Shown: piece by piece, positions 35,256 through 44,802 of the stretch
Numbering within the stretch: the first letter of the stretch is position 1
Layout of the letters: each line of letters begins with the position of its first letter
Origin: Fidelibacterota bacterium
GTDB lineage: Bacteria; Fidelibacterota; UBA8477; JABMPR01
DNA length: 64,000 nt
Direction: 5' to 3'
Assembly (NCBI GenBank): GCA_018650445.1
Contig: JABIFX010000023.1
Coordinates: forward strand, 37,347 to 101,346
The notes under the pieces: generated by a model
Told to the model about the DNA's origin: nothing
The model's input: only the letters and a program-made list of their open reading frames with translations
Databases searched by the model: none
Made by a program: the position numbers and the translations under genes

Positions 35256-38200
35256 ATGAAATCCCTCATTCAATACTTTATTAAATACTCCACGGCAGGC
35301 AATGTTATCATCCTGCTGCTGGTTTTCCTAGGTCTGCTGGGTTTTGGATCTCTGAGATCAACTCTCATGCCTCAAATTGATCTAGGTGTCATCAATGTTA
35401 TCACAGTGTATCCCGGTGCTTCTCCAGAAGAAGTGGAAAAGGGTGTTGTCCTCAAGATAGAAGAAAACCTCCAGGGGATCAGTGGAATCAAGAGAATCAC
35501 ATCGACCTCAAAGGAGAATATCGGAACCGTCACCGTAGAGCTTATCAGTGGTGGCAATCCTGACCTGGTATTGCAGGAGATCAAAAATGCAGTCGATGGA
35601 ATCAGCTCATTCCCGTCTGGCATTGAGCCACCTCGTACTGCAAAATGGGAATTTCGCTCAGAAGCTGTAGAATTCATGATCAATGGTGATGTCGACCTAC
35701 TTGCATTGAAAGAAGTCGCGCTCCGGATCGAGGATGATCTGTTAGCTATGGATGATATATCCAAAATCGAACTCAAGGGCTTTCCTGAGGAAGAGATTGA
35801 AATTGCTTTTCGTGAATCAGACCTGGAAGCCTACGGGTTAACCCTGGATGTGGCTGTGGCCATGGTGAAAAAAGCCAACATAGATCTGACAGGCGGTACT
35901 ATCCGTGGGGAAACTGAGGATCTGAGCATCCGAACCCGGCAAAAACGTTATTATGCTTCAGAAATGAAAGACATTGTGCTGCGAACCCTGCCTGATGGTA
36001 CGCTACTCTATGTTAGCGATATTGCCGATATCACTGAGAAATGGGCTGAGACAACTGATGCTGTGTATGTAAATGGTAAACCAGCTGTTCTGGTATCAGT
36101 GAATTACACCAGTTCTGAAGATGTCATCGAGACTGCTGAAAAGGTAACTACTTATATCACAGACTTCAATGAGAGCAATGATATACTCAGCGCTCAAATT
36201 CTCCGTAATGCAGCAACCTCCATTGAGAGCATGCAGAGCCTTTTACTTAATAATGGAATGGTTGGATTCTTCCTGGTCCTCCTATTTCTGTCTCTGGCCC
36301 TGAATCCTCGCATGGCCATCTGGGTGGCGCTTTCCATACCGCTGTCTTTCCTTGGGATGTTTGGCCTGGCAGCACTGGCAGACATCACTTTGAACCGGAT
36401 ATCCCTTTTTGGAATGATTCTGGTCGTTGGAATCCTGGTTGACGATGGAATTGTCATCGCTGAAAACATTTATCAGCACCATGAAAAGGGGAAGCGTCGC
36501 ATCCGAGCAGCCATTGATGGTGCTCTGGAAGTACTACCTGCTGTGTTCTCTGCCATTCTAACTACCATGGTAGCTTTCTCAGCCTTCCTACTTATCGAAG
36601 GAACCTTTGGTCAGTTTTTCCGTGAAATGGCCTTTGTGGTCATGGCTGCCCTGCTTATTTCCCTGATTGAAGGCGCCTTGATCCTACCTGCACATATTGC
36701 TCACAGCAGGGCGCTGGCAGCGGATCGAAAGCCTTCTAAATTTGAAGTCAAATCCAATCAGATTCTCGCCTGGCTGAGAGATTTTCTCTATACCCCAACC
36801 TACCGCTATGCCCTGAACCATAGAGGCATGGTCATCGCCATCGTGACAGGACTTTTCCTCATCACAATCGGCGGTGTTGGCGGAGGAATCATCCAAATGG
36901 GTGGAAGCTCTTTCAACAATCAGAACATGTCTACCGTTAATATCGAAATGCCCCCTGGTACACCCGCCAGCGTGACAATGGAACTCCTTGACGAGTTGGA
37001 ATCATATGGTGTGCTTACAGGTGATAAATTTGCTGAGATAGAGGGCAAAGAAGTTGTCACCAGCGTGGTTAAACGCATCAGCCGTTCAGATGCGGGTAGT
37101 GTGACCATCAACTATCTGGATACACGTGAACGTGATTTTCTATCAACAGAATTCTCAAACGCCTGGCGTCAGGCTGTTGGAGAAGTACCAGAGGTTGATC
37201 TCATTAATTATGTGGAATCCAGTCAGTTTGGTAAAGCTGTCTCAGTATCCTTACTGGGTGATAATATTCAGGATCTGGATCTTGCTGTAGAAGAGTTCAA
37301 GGCAGAACTCAATGAGCTGGCCGGTCTTAAGAATGTCATTGATGACAACCAGCAAGGTATGCGTGAAATTGAAATAGAGTTAAAAGATCATGCCTATAGT
37401 CTGGGTCTTGATATTCAGACCGTGATGAGTCAGGTGCGGAATGGTTTTTATGGATCTGAAGTCCAAAGGATAAATCGTGGAACTGAGGAAGTGAAAATCT
37501 GGGTACGCTATACCCATACCGACCGGTCCTCTATTGGTGATTTGGAGGAAATGAAGATTCGAACCAGCAAAGGACAAGCTTTTCAGCTTAAATCCATCGC
37601 CAACCTGAATTATACCAGCAGTTTGAGTACCATCAAGCACCTCAATGGACAACGTCAGGTAACCGTAGAAGCAGATGCTCTGAATAAGAAAGTTGATCTT
37701 ACCCAGATCAAAAAGGAGGTTGAAGATGTTATTTTAGCCTCCATCCTTCAAAAGTATCCCGATATCAATTACACCTTTGGGGGTCACCAGGAACGTAAAG
37801 CTGAAGCTCAAGCTTCTATGATTGATATCATCCCTGCCATTTTGGTGCTGCTGTTTGCAGTGATATCCTTCACCTTCCGTTCATTTGGTCAAACGGCAAT
37901 TCTTATGATGCTCATTCCCTTGGGCTTCATCGGAATTGGCTGGGGACATGCTATCCATGATACTCCTTTGGACATGCCATCATATTTTGGTGTACTGGCA
38001 CTCATCGGTATTCTCGTGAATGATTCCATCGTCTTTATTGGAACCCTGAATCGCAATCTCAAGGAAGGATTAAAGTATATGGATGCCCTGCTAAAGGCAG
38101 GTATAGCCAGATTCCGTCCTATTCTACTCACCTCTCTCACAACTATTGCAGGACTGGCGCCCCTGATTCTCGCCAACAACCCCGATGCCCAGATGACAGT

Positions 38201-38414
38201 GCCCATGGCAATTTCAGTCGCCTATGGCCTCATCATTGCCACATTCTCAACCCTCTTGCTCCTCCCCATCCTTTTGAGTTTTGCCAATGATATGAAACGC
38301 TATAAAGTCAGGTTCACTACAGGCGTATTACCCAGCCGCGAGTCTGTTGAATCTGCCGTTCTTGAAATGGATATAGATGCTCAGCTAGCAGAAGAAAGTC
38401 AGGAGCTAGCATGA
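35256..38414 (+). CDS. RND-family efflux pump, inner-membrane subunit (AcrB/HAE1-like)
   Basis: The 1052-residue protein is full length for the family. It has a first membrane helix at the N-terminus, two large periplasmic loops and two groups of six helices. 'TVYPGASPEEVEKGVVLKIE' is typical of the first porter subdomain. 'GILVDDGIVIAENIYQHH' holds the paired Asp of the proton relay in helix 4, and 'GILVNDSIVFIGTLNRN' is the matching helix 10 segment. It uses the proton motive force to export hydrophobic or amphiphilic compounds. AAGGA precedes the ATG, and the stop overlaps the start of the TolC gene. The substrate is unknown. Confidence 0.95.
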   Translation: MKSLIQYFIKYSTAGNVIILLLVFLGLLGFGSLRSTLMPQIDLGVINVITVYPGASPEEVEKGVVLKIEENLQGISGIKRITSTSKENIGTVTVELISGGNPDLVLQEIKNAVDGISSFPSGIEPPRTAKWEFRSEAVEFMINGDVDLLALKEVALRIEDDLLAMDDISKIELKGFPEEEIEIAFRESDLEAYGLTLDVAVAMVKKANIDLTGGTIRGETEDLSIRTRQKRYYASEMKDIVLRTLPDGTLLYVSDIADITEKWAETTDAVYVNGKPAVLVSVNYTSSEDVIETAEKVTTYITDFNESNDILSAQILRNAATSIESMQSLLLNNGMVGFFLVLLFLSLALNPRMAIWVALSIPLSFLGMFGLAALADITLNRISLFGMILVVGILVDDGIVIAENIYQHHEKGKRRIRAAIDGALEVLPAVFSAILTTMVAFSAFLLIEGTFGQFFREMAFVVMAALLISLIEGALILPAHIAHSRALAADRKPSKFEVKSNQILAWLRDFLYTPTYRYALNHRGMVIAIVTGLFLITIGGVGGGIIQMGGSSFNNQNMSTVNIEMPPGTPASVTMELLDELESYGVLTGDKFAEIEGKEVVTSVVKRISRSDAGSVTINYLDTRERDFLSTEFSNAWRQAVGEVPEVDLINYVESSQFGKAVSVSLLGDNIQDLDLAVEEFKAELNELAGLKNVIDDNQQGMREIEIELKDHAYSLGLDIQTVMSQVRNGFYGSEVQRINRGTEEVKIWVRYTHTDRSSIGDLEEMKIRTSKGQAFQLKSIANLNYTSSLSTIKHLNGQRQVTVEADALNKKVDLTQIKKEVEDVILASILQKYPDINYTFGGHQERKAEAQASMIDIIPAILVLLFAVISFTFRSFGQTAILMMLIPLGFIGIGWGHAIHDTPLDMPSYFGVLALIGILVNDSIVFIGTLNRNLKEGLKYMDALLKAGIARFRPILLTSLTTIAGLAPLILANNPDAQMTVPMAISVAYGLIIATFSTLLLLPILLSFANDMKRYKVRFTTGVLPSRESVESAVLEMDIDAQLAEESQELA

Positions 38415-39703
38415 AACGCATCATCATATTAACATTACTTACAAGTACCGTCTGGTCTCAATCTGTGCCTGAATTGGGCTTGAATGAAATCCTTGAAGCA
38501 ACCAGAAAAAAGAACCTGACCATCAAACAGGCTCAGATTTCAGCTGAAGTCGCGGCTAATTCTGCAACACTGGCCAATGCTGGTTTGCTACCTCGCCTGG
38601 ATTTAGGTTCCAGTTCAACCATATTGAAAGGCACTACGCAAACTGTTGGAGGTGAAGTTGATTCTGAAAACACTTCCATATCCGCAGGATTAAATGCCAG
38701 TTATACGCTCTTCAATGGTATGCAGGGACTCACCACCTATCAATTGCTTAGCACCCAGACTGAAGCCAGTGAGCTGCAGAGTGGAATGATCGAAGAAAAT
38801 ATGCTTCTATCTACAGCAAATCTGTATGTGAATGTATTGATCCGGCATGATCAGCTCCAAATAGCGCAGGAGCAATTGGACATCTCCAGGCAACGACTGG
38901 TGCAAGCCCTTGAACAGACGGAGCGCGGCATGGCAAGCTCACTGTCCGCTCTGGCTGCAAGAGTCGACTTCGATACAGACAGTGTAGCAGTGATAGAGGC
39001 GGAGTATACACTCCTGGAAGCTAGAAGAAGCCTCAATCTGCTGGTTGGCTGGGGTCTGGATCAGAGCTATCAGCCCAAGCCTCTTAATTATCATCTGGGG
39101 CACTACGATTTATCTGCTCTGATCACAGAGGCAAAGAAATCCAACAAAAGTCATTCTTTAACCCTGAACCAGGAGAAGCAAACTGATCTCAATATGAGAC
39201 GAACATTGGGGTCCGTCCTACCTCGCGTAAGCCTGAGTGGATCTTATGGTCTTCTGCAAACAAATGCAGATACGGACTTTTCCTTTGATAATCCAGACTT
39301 GAATACGACTGCAAAGATATCATTGAGTTGGAACCTGTTTGATGGTATGAAGTCGAAATCCATTAGAAGTGGACGTCTCCTTCAGAAAAATAGCGAGTGG
39401 AATACGCTGGATTCAAAGAGAGAGTTGGAGAAATCGCTGAGTTCTGGTCTGGCCTACTATGAAAAGAGCCAGCAACTATTAGCCTTAAAGGCCAATAGTC
39501 TTGCTTCTGCTCAGCTCAACTTTGATCAGACCCAGGAGTATTTCAGGTTGGGTCAGGTAAGTTCCACCCAATACAGAGCTGCCCAGCTCAATTGGAGTCG
39601 GGCAAAATCAAGCCAAATTCAGGCGCGCTATTCAGCCTATCTGGCTGAGATGTCTCTCTGGCAGCTCACGGGTCAACTGAAAGAAAAAGCCCTAAGTATT
39701 TAG
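38411..39703 (+). CDS. TolC-family outer-membrane efflux channel
   Basis: The 430-residue protein begins with a signal peptide ('LTLLTSTVWSQS'). It shows two repeats of the outer-membrane efflux protein domain, rich in long amphipathic helices ('LGLNEILEATRKKNLTIKQ', 'FRLGQVSSTQYRAAQLNW') with strand segments between. Its ATG overlaps the pump stop codon (ATGA at 38411-38414). It forms the exit duct of the RND system encoded just upstream. Confidence 0.92.
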   Translation: MKRIIILTLLTSTVWSQSVPELGLNEILEATRKKNLTIKQAQISAEVAANSATLANAGLLPRLDLGSSSTILKGTTQTVGGEVDSENTSISAGLNASYTLFNGMQGLTTYQLLSTQTEASELQSGMIEENMLLSTANLYVNVLIRHDQLQIAQEQLDISRQRLVQALEQTERGMASSLSALAARVDFDTDSVAVIEAEYTLLEARRSLNLLVGWGLDQSYQPKPLNYHLGHYDLSALITEAKKSNKSHSLTLNQEKQTDLNMRRTLGSVLPRVSLSGSYGLLQTNADTDFSFDNPDLNTTAKISLSWNLFDGMKSKSIRSGRLLQKNSEWNTLDSKRELEKSLSSGLAYYEKSQQLLALKANSLASAQLNFDQTQEYFRLGQVSSTQYRAAQLNWSRAKSSQIQARYSAYLAEMSLWQLTGQLKEKALSI

Positions 39704-39755
39704 AATAAATTCACGCGATGTGTTTGGAGATCTCATTGCCTCTCCACTGCAAAGG

Positions 39756-39779
39756 CGCCTCCAGTTTGGAGGCGTTCTT
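39756..39779 (+). terminator. Terminator of the RND efflux operon
   Basis: CGCCTCCA at 39756-39763 pairs with TGGAGGCG at 39767-39774 over a three-base loop, followed by TTCTT. It lies about 50 bases after the TolC stop. Confidence 0.85.
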
Positions 39780-39846
39780 ATTATATCCTACTTGAGATTT
39801 ACATACTGATAACTCATCTGAATTATCATACTCCCATTATAGAATT

Positions 39847-40055
39847 TGATACAATTGGCTCACTCAATATTGTTGATATAAATACTGTAACATGCTGACT
39901 CTCAGCGATATATGCAGGACTAAAAATCCCTCGCCCTTATCCATCTACGTCTGCGACTTCGCCGCGACAGGAAAGCCAGCCAAAGCATAATTATAGCAAT
40001 GAAACTAGGGATAGCTCACCGAAGCACAGGGTGCGTAGGAGAGCCCCGGGTACAC
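39847..40055. repeat. Dispersed structured repeat, copy B
   Basis: AGGACTAAAAATCCCTCGCC begins at 39916, CTAGGGATAGCTCACCGAAG follows near 40003-40022, and GGTGCGTAGGAGAGCCCCGG ends near 40050. The order and spacing match copy A at 29430-29659 except for about 35 bases missing before the last landmark. The middle differs in sequence between copies. It lies between the TolC gene and the TonB receptor gene, which converge on it. Confidence 0.75.
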
Positions 40056-40129
40056 CACTAACAGTTGGTCGCTGAGTAGATGATAAGGTCTTTAGTCTCA
40101 TAAACGGCGGTTTGTGAGAAAATTCCTTT

Positions 40130-40206
40130 GAGAGAGAGGGCATAGACTTGATTTCATAGGACACATATTATTGAAGTAATTGTGTTCCTATTACGTCCTC
40201 TCTCTC
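40130..40206. repeat. Nested inverted repeat, 77 bp
   Basis: GAGAGAGAGG at 40130-40139 pairs exactly with CCTCTCTCTC at 40197-40206. Inside it, ATAGGACACA at 40156-40165 pairs with TGTGTTCCTAT at 40181-40191, with one bulged base. The structure lies about 47 bases past the stop of the TonB-receptor gene and may act as its transcription end or 3' stabiliser. It could also be a small mobile-element relic. Confidence 0.7.
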
Positions 40207-40252
40207 CTACTTCACTTTAATTCATCTTTGGTGATAGATTTGTCAAGTTTCT

Positions 40253-42583
40253 CTAAAACTCGATTTTATAACTGAGATTGGGAACCATGATCCCTTCATA
40301 CTTTGTTTCCACAGCACCAGTCTGCAGATTGTAGAAGTCATTGGAAAATTCCTTCGCGCTGCCGGCATTCAGCACCTGTAGGGACCAAACCGATGAATAG
40401 CTTGGTTTGTTCTTGCGGTAGGACACTGTAAAGGAGATCACCGGCATATCGGAGTGTCGGTCTGCGAACGCCCTCTGATTTCCAGTCTCTGCGTAGACGA
40501 CATCCTCTACAAGAATGGAAGCCTGTTCATCAATGGGTTCAATACGATTTCCTCCGAGATAATTGATACGGGCATTGGCGCTAAAGAGGTTATTCCCGTC
40601 TCTTCCAACTGCCCATTCCTTTCCCATCAAGGCATTGATGACATAGTTCTTATTGAAACGTGTGTTACGCGTAATCCCATCTGTATCCGTGTATTTGGCA
40701 TCGAAAAGTGAGGCAGTGATCAGGTAATAGAAGCCTTTGTGCAAGAAGCGTTCCATGGTCAAATCCACACCCACGTTGTGACCGTTACCCTCGCTAACCA
40801 ATTCTTCGTTGAAAAAGATTTCCGACCGCATGTTGATGGTAGAAAGATATCCTGATGGTGCGACAGGTATATTGCTGAGTCTCTGATAGTATGGCTCAAC
40901 ACTCAGACGCATGTTATCATTGAGCTTGACATCATAGGCGAGGACAAGATGGTCCGAAGTCTGCAACTCGAGGGAACGATTGGGATGATTATTTTCGATT
41001 TCGACAAAGTAGATGGGCAGGCGCTCGATCCGACTGTGACGACCATATGCCAGAGCCAGGCTGCTTCTGCTATCGAGGGTGTATTTGATTCCTGCTCTGG
41101 GCTGAACAGAGGTTTTGCCATTCAACATCAGATGTTGCACATGCAGCCCGACATTCATAGTTATTTTTGGCGTGGGATGAAGCTTTGACTGTGTGTAAGC
41201 CTGTAAAAGTCCTGAACTGCCTTTTCGCCGTGCCATAGTAGTCGGCTTCAAACCCTCCGCCTGGGATTGTTCAATATCAACATCATAGCCGAGCTGGCTG
41301 TAATAGAACCCAGTCTGATTGCTATGTCTTTTGTTGAGTCTTAGGCCAATACTGGACTGGATCGAATAGCGCCAAGTATCCGTAGCGGCGCTTGACTGGG
41401 CATGCGGTTGTAGCTTGTAATCCATGCGCTGTTCCTCATGACTTAAACCGTTTCCCGTGGTAGATAAAGTCGTAGTGATATAGGCACTGGAATTGAGAGC
41501 TAGTCTATGGGATAGACCTGAAGAATACATGTAGAGAGAGGTTTGTGAATTATCCCTATCAAAGTTTGATACCCACTCCGCACTGTCCGCTGCAGCCATC
41601 TCCTGGCGGTCAAGCAGCCCAACTCCCCAGAATGAGAAATTACCAGCACTGGTGGTAATTTGTGTCTTGAAAGCAAGATCCTGATAGATCAACAGACCTG
41701 TATCATCCGGCAAGATCGGTGCGACCAAGCCCATGGTGGAATAGCGATAGTTCGCTATGTAGGATGCCTTCTGTCCCATTACAAAAGGTCCCTGGGCGGA
41801 AAAGTCGATACCCATCACTCCAGCCTGAAACGTGTGCTCTCTCTGGTCCGTGTTCCCAGTCCTCATATTCATATCGAAAACACCTGATGTAGCATTGCCA
41901 TATTCCGCTGGAAATGCCCCAGTATAGAAATCACTGTTTCCCATCATATGACTGCTAAGGGCTGTCATTAATCCACCGCCAGCCACTGCGAGGTCAGCAT
42001 AATGACTGGGGTTAGGCACTTCCACACCTTCAATGCGCCACAACACACCCTGGGGATTGTTACCCCGAATCGATATCCCATTACTCACCACAGAGGGAGT
42101 AGCAACGCCAGCGAACGAAGATGCAAGCCTGGCAGGGTCATCCATACCACCTGCATATCTTTCCGTCTCTTCAACAGTAAACTGACGGCTACTGACAGTT
42201 GTCATAGTGTTGAGGGGCACGTCCTTGCTAATGCTTACGACCAGTTCGTCCATATCAAGAGCTATCTGAGTAAGCCCCACATCCAGGTATGGTTGCTGTC
42301 CAGTGCTGATCAATAGTTCGCTAACGATATAACTTTCGTAGCCCATCATGCTGATCTGAAAATTGTGGCGACCTACTTGAATCCTCTCCAGGTAGAAATT
42401 GCCTTCTATGTCCGACATGGCACCCCTGAGAGGCTCGGTGTCCAGAACAGTGATATTTGCGTAGGGAAGTGCTTCCTTGGTTAGTTGGTCATATACCTTT
42501 CCCCTAACGGCCTGGGTGATAGACTGTGAAAAGCTCGTGGTCTGAAGTACGACCAGCAGTAGTGTGATTAATGTTGTTTTCAT
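40253..42583 (-). CDS. TonB-dependent outer-membrane receptor with carboxypeptidase-like N-domain
   Basis: The start at 42583 follows AAGGAG by seven bases and begins the signal peptide ('LLLVVLQTTSFSQS'); a longer frame to 42652 lies in the upstream gene. The 776-residue protein has a CarboxypepD-regulatory-like domain (about 25-110; 'VRGKVYDQLTKEALPYANI', 'SDIEGNFYLERI'), a plug ('SNGISIRGNNPQGVLWRIEG') and a beta-barrel ending 'NLSYKIEF' with the terminal Phe. No SusD gene accompanies it, so it is not a typical SusCD pair. The ligand is unknown; it follows a CPBP protease-like gene by 13 bases. Confidence 0.87.
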   Translation of the reverse strand: MKTTLITLLLVVLQTTSFSQSITQAVRGKVYDQLTKEALPYANITVLDTEPLRGAMSDIEGNFYLERIQVGRHNFQISMMGYESYIVSELLISTGQQPYLDVGLTQIALDMDELVVSISKDVPLNTMTTVSSRQFTVEETERYAGGMDDPARLASSFAGVATPSVVSNGISIRGNNPQGVLWRIEGVEVPNPSHYADLAVAGGGLMTALSSHMMGNSDFYTGAFPAEYGNATSGVFDMNMRTGNTDQREHTFQAGVMGIDFSAQGPFVMGQKASYIANYRYSTMGLVAPILPDDTGLLIYQDLAFKTQITTSAGNFSFWGVGLLDRQEMAAADSAEWVSNFDRDNSQTSLYMYSSGLSHRLALNSSAYITTTLSTTGNGLSHEEQRMDYKLQPHAQSSAATDTWRYSIQSSIGLRLNKRHSNQTGFYYSQLGYDVDIEQSQAEGLKPTTMARRKGSSGLLQAYTQSKLHPTPKITMNVGLHVQHLMLNGKTSVQPRAGIKYTLDSRSSLALAYGRHSRIERLPIYFVEIENNHPNRSLELQTSDHLVLAYDVKLNDNMRLSVEPYYQRLSNIPVAPSGYLSTINMRSEIFFNEELVSEGNGHNVGVDLTMERFLHKGFYYLITASLFDAKYTDTDGITRNTRFNKNYVINALMGKEWAVGRDGNNLFSANARINYLGGNRIEPIDEQASILVEDVVYAETGNQRAFADRHSDMPVISFTVSYRKNKPSYSSVWSLQVLNAGSAKEFSNDFYNLQTGAVETKYEGIMVPNLSYKIEF

Positions 42584-42596
42584 GATTCTACTCCTT

Positions 42597-43490
42597 CTAT
42601 TGAGTATCGTTGTTTGAAATTCTAGGAATGACTGAGGCGGTGTTTTGCTCATTGAAAATGCTTGGTGGGAGGACTTCTTTTCTGAGAAAGAAGTCCTTAT
42701 CCTTGAGGACCAGATACACTGACAATATGATCAGTAAGCCAGTCTGTATGACCTTGCTCATGGGGTGGGTCTGAAAGATTTCATTGAAGTAGCCGGCAGT
42801 AATATGAAAGATGACCGCCACTGTGATATTTCGGTCTGTCTTGTAGTAAAGCCAATTCATGATCAGGACGAAGGGAATCACACTAAAGGCAAAATTTAGC
42901 GTGTAGATCAGATCACCTTCAACAAGATTGCTGTGATAGTAGTCCTTGATGGAGGATAGTGGGAAATGCCAGACTACCCAGTAGAGTGCAAATATTAAGG
43001 ATGTGGTCATCAAGCTGAATCGGGCACGCAAACTATCTGTCCCATATGAGTGCCAGGCCAACTCTTCCAGAAATGGTGCTGCTATAAGCAGGAACCACAC
43101 CGGCCAAACACCAGAAGAAAAAGAGAATGATTCAGCTAGCTTGAATTGGGTGATGGGGTAACCGAAGGCCAGAGATATTGCCTGGGCCAGTAAAATACTG
43201 CAAAGCATAAGACCTACTGAAGCGATCCAGTACTTGAACTTAACAGAACGTACATTAAAGACTCTACTGCGAATATCTGAACGCAGCTCCTCATCTCGCC
43301 AGATAAGGGCCAGGACAACAAGATTGGGTGCGATGAGTCCCAAGAATGCAAATGCGCTAGTGGCATAAGTTAACACTCCACTTTCTGGAGAGAGATGGCT
43401 GAGATAGCCAGCGATCCACCAGCATGTCCAGGGCAGTATTGTGGACAGCAGGTAAAATGGAATAGGGTGTTGATACTTTTTTAGGTTCAT
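42597..43490 (-). CDS. CPBP-family intramembrane protease-like protein (degenerate first motif)
   Basis: The ATG at 43490 follows AAGGAG by seven bases, giving 297 residues; a GTG at 43517 is an alternative. About eight hydrophobic helices are visible. The CPBP (Abi/Rce1-like) motifs are present as 'APFLEELAWHSYG', 'FALYWVVWHFPL' and 'AVIFHITAGYFNEI'. The first keeps the paired Glu, but the Arg usually found after it is replaced (His/Ser-Tyr here), so activity is uncertain. Prenyl-protein protease, bacteriocin immunity and protein maturation roles are known in the family. It is probably cotranscribed with the TonB-dependent receptor gene downstream. Confidence 0.75.
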   Translation of the reverse strand: MNLKKYQHPIPFYLLSTILPWTCWWIAGYLSHLSPESGVLTYATSAFAFLGLIAPNLVVLALIWRDEELRSDIRSRVFNVRSVKFKYWIASVGLMLCSILLAQAISLAFGYPITQFKLAESFSFSSGVWPVWFLLIAAPFLEELAWHSYGTDSLRARFSLMTTSLIFALYWVVWHFPLSSIKDYYHSNLVEGDLIYTLNFAFSVIPFVLIMNWLYYKTDRNITVAVIFHITAGYFNEIFQTHPMSKVIQTGLLIILSVYLVLKDKDFFLRKEVLPPSIFNEQNTASVIPRISNNDTQ

Positions 43491-43662
43491 AGTGATTCTC
43501 CTTTTTTCCTTGATCACGGCGCAAAGTAGAGAATCACGACCCGTCTTTCGCCCGAGCGTGAGGGATGGGACTTTTTACAGGTCCAACCCTATAGGCACAT
43601 ACATCTATATGCTGTATTTACAGATACTTATGGAATTTATACTGAAAAAGAGAGGGTAGAAT

Positions 43663-44802
43663 TTATTTGGTACTATTGGGCAAATCGGACATATATCGAG
43701 AAGGCGTGCTACCTTTGAGCTTCTTGAACACACTGTTAAAGGTGGATTTTGAGTTAAACCCCGCATCGTAGGCATGGGCGAGAATACTATAGACCTGATT
43801 CGCAGCTGCCTTCTGAATGAATGCTTCTACCCTATAGCGATTAACAAAATCATGGAAGTTCACATTCTCATACTGATTGATGATCTGGGAGAGATGATTG
43901 GGCGACACATCCATATCGCTTGCCAGATCGTTCAGGGTCAATTTTGAATTGAGATAGGGCTTCATAGTGAGCATGACTGACTGAAGCTTCTCGTGGATAT
44001 TCTCAGCGACCTCCAACTTGAGACCTGATTTTCGGTATTCTACTGGTGATTTGGATTGAACCAGCGGAACAGATCCATGTAAGCTATCTGCAATAAAGAC
44101 ATCCTGATGCCTGATCCCAAAAAAGCCCATACAGATTACAAATAATACCAATAGGATGTAGACGATATAATCGGTGTTAAAAGGAAATTCTACACCAAGT
44201 CCATCTTGCAGCATTGAGATTGCAGCCACAGTTAGATAGAGTAAACCGATTGCATAAATCCAGTATTTCAGCCACTCAAGACTGATCCTGCTATCGTTGG
44301 AGAAATTGTCCTCCACCAGTTGTTTATGGGCAATTAGCCGCTTGAAAGCGAGAATGGGATATGTAAGACCGGAGAGAATGAATGCGATGAACAGAATGAT
44401 ATAGAAGACTGCAAAATCTTCAACCTGACCTGTATCCACCAGAACCTTCTCCTCTGTGCTGTAGAAGAAATAGAAAGGGATCATGTATATCCATGTGGCC
44501 ACAGCTGGTAGGAAATGCAGATAGTCTTTTCTTCTTAGACTCCTATCCTGCCGCAAAGAATGTAGGGTGTAGAGATACAGCATGGGACCGTGGAGTAGCG
44601 GTATCGGCGCAGTGACACCAATAAGATGAGGGTGTTTGCTCCAGTAATCCAATGAATAGAGAAAGTAGTTTGCCAGATGCACGGCAATAATTACCAACCA
44701 GATCGCAAGAATGATATCTGGAAGGCGCTTCTGTTTCTTGGACACCAACAGGAATGACAGGAAAAAGGATAGAAAAATACCGATAATGAAGACTGCGTTC
44801 AT
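43663..44802 (-). CDS. Membrane-anchored AraC-family transcriptional regulator
   Basis: The 379-residue protein has about seven predicted membrane helices in its first 240 residues ('IIGIFLSFFLSFLLV', 'LYLTVAAISML', 'YIVYILLVLFVICMGFFG'). A C-terminal AraC-type double HTH follows (about 275-375; 'LTLNDLASDMDVSPNHLSQ', 'AYDAGFNSKSTFNSVFKKL'). Such proteins sense a signal at the membrane and regulate nearby genes. The CPBP-TonB receptor pair directly downstream on the same strand is the obvious target, by position. Confidence 0.87.
   Translation of the reverse strand: MNAVFIIGIFLSFFLSFLLVSKKQKRLPDIILAIWLVIIAVHLANYFLYSLDYWSKHPHLIGVTAPIPLLHGPMLYLYTLHSLRQDRSLRRKDYLHFLPAVATWIYMIPFYFFYSTEEKVLVDTGQVEDFAVFYIILFIAFILSGLTYPILAFKRLIAHKQLVEDNFSNDSRISLEWLKYWIYAIGLLYLTVAAISMLQDGLGVEFPFNTDYIVYILLVLFVICMGFFGIRHQDVFIADSLHGSVPLVQSKSPVEYRKSGLKLEVAENIHEKLQSVMLTMKPYLNSKLTLNDLASDMDVSPNHLSQIINQYENVNFHDFVNRYRVEAFIQKAAANQVYSILAHAYDAGFNSKSTFNSVFKKLKGSTPSRYMSDLPNSTK

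Noticed and set aside
40253..42583. SusC of a polysaccharide-uptake pair
   Set aside because: No SusD-like gene is adjacent, and the protein (776 residues) is shorter than typical SusC (about 1000). It is a general TonB-dependent receptor.
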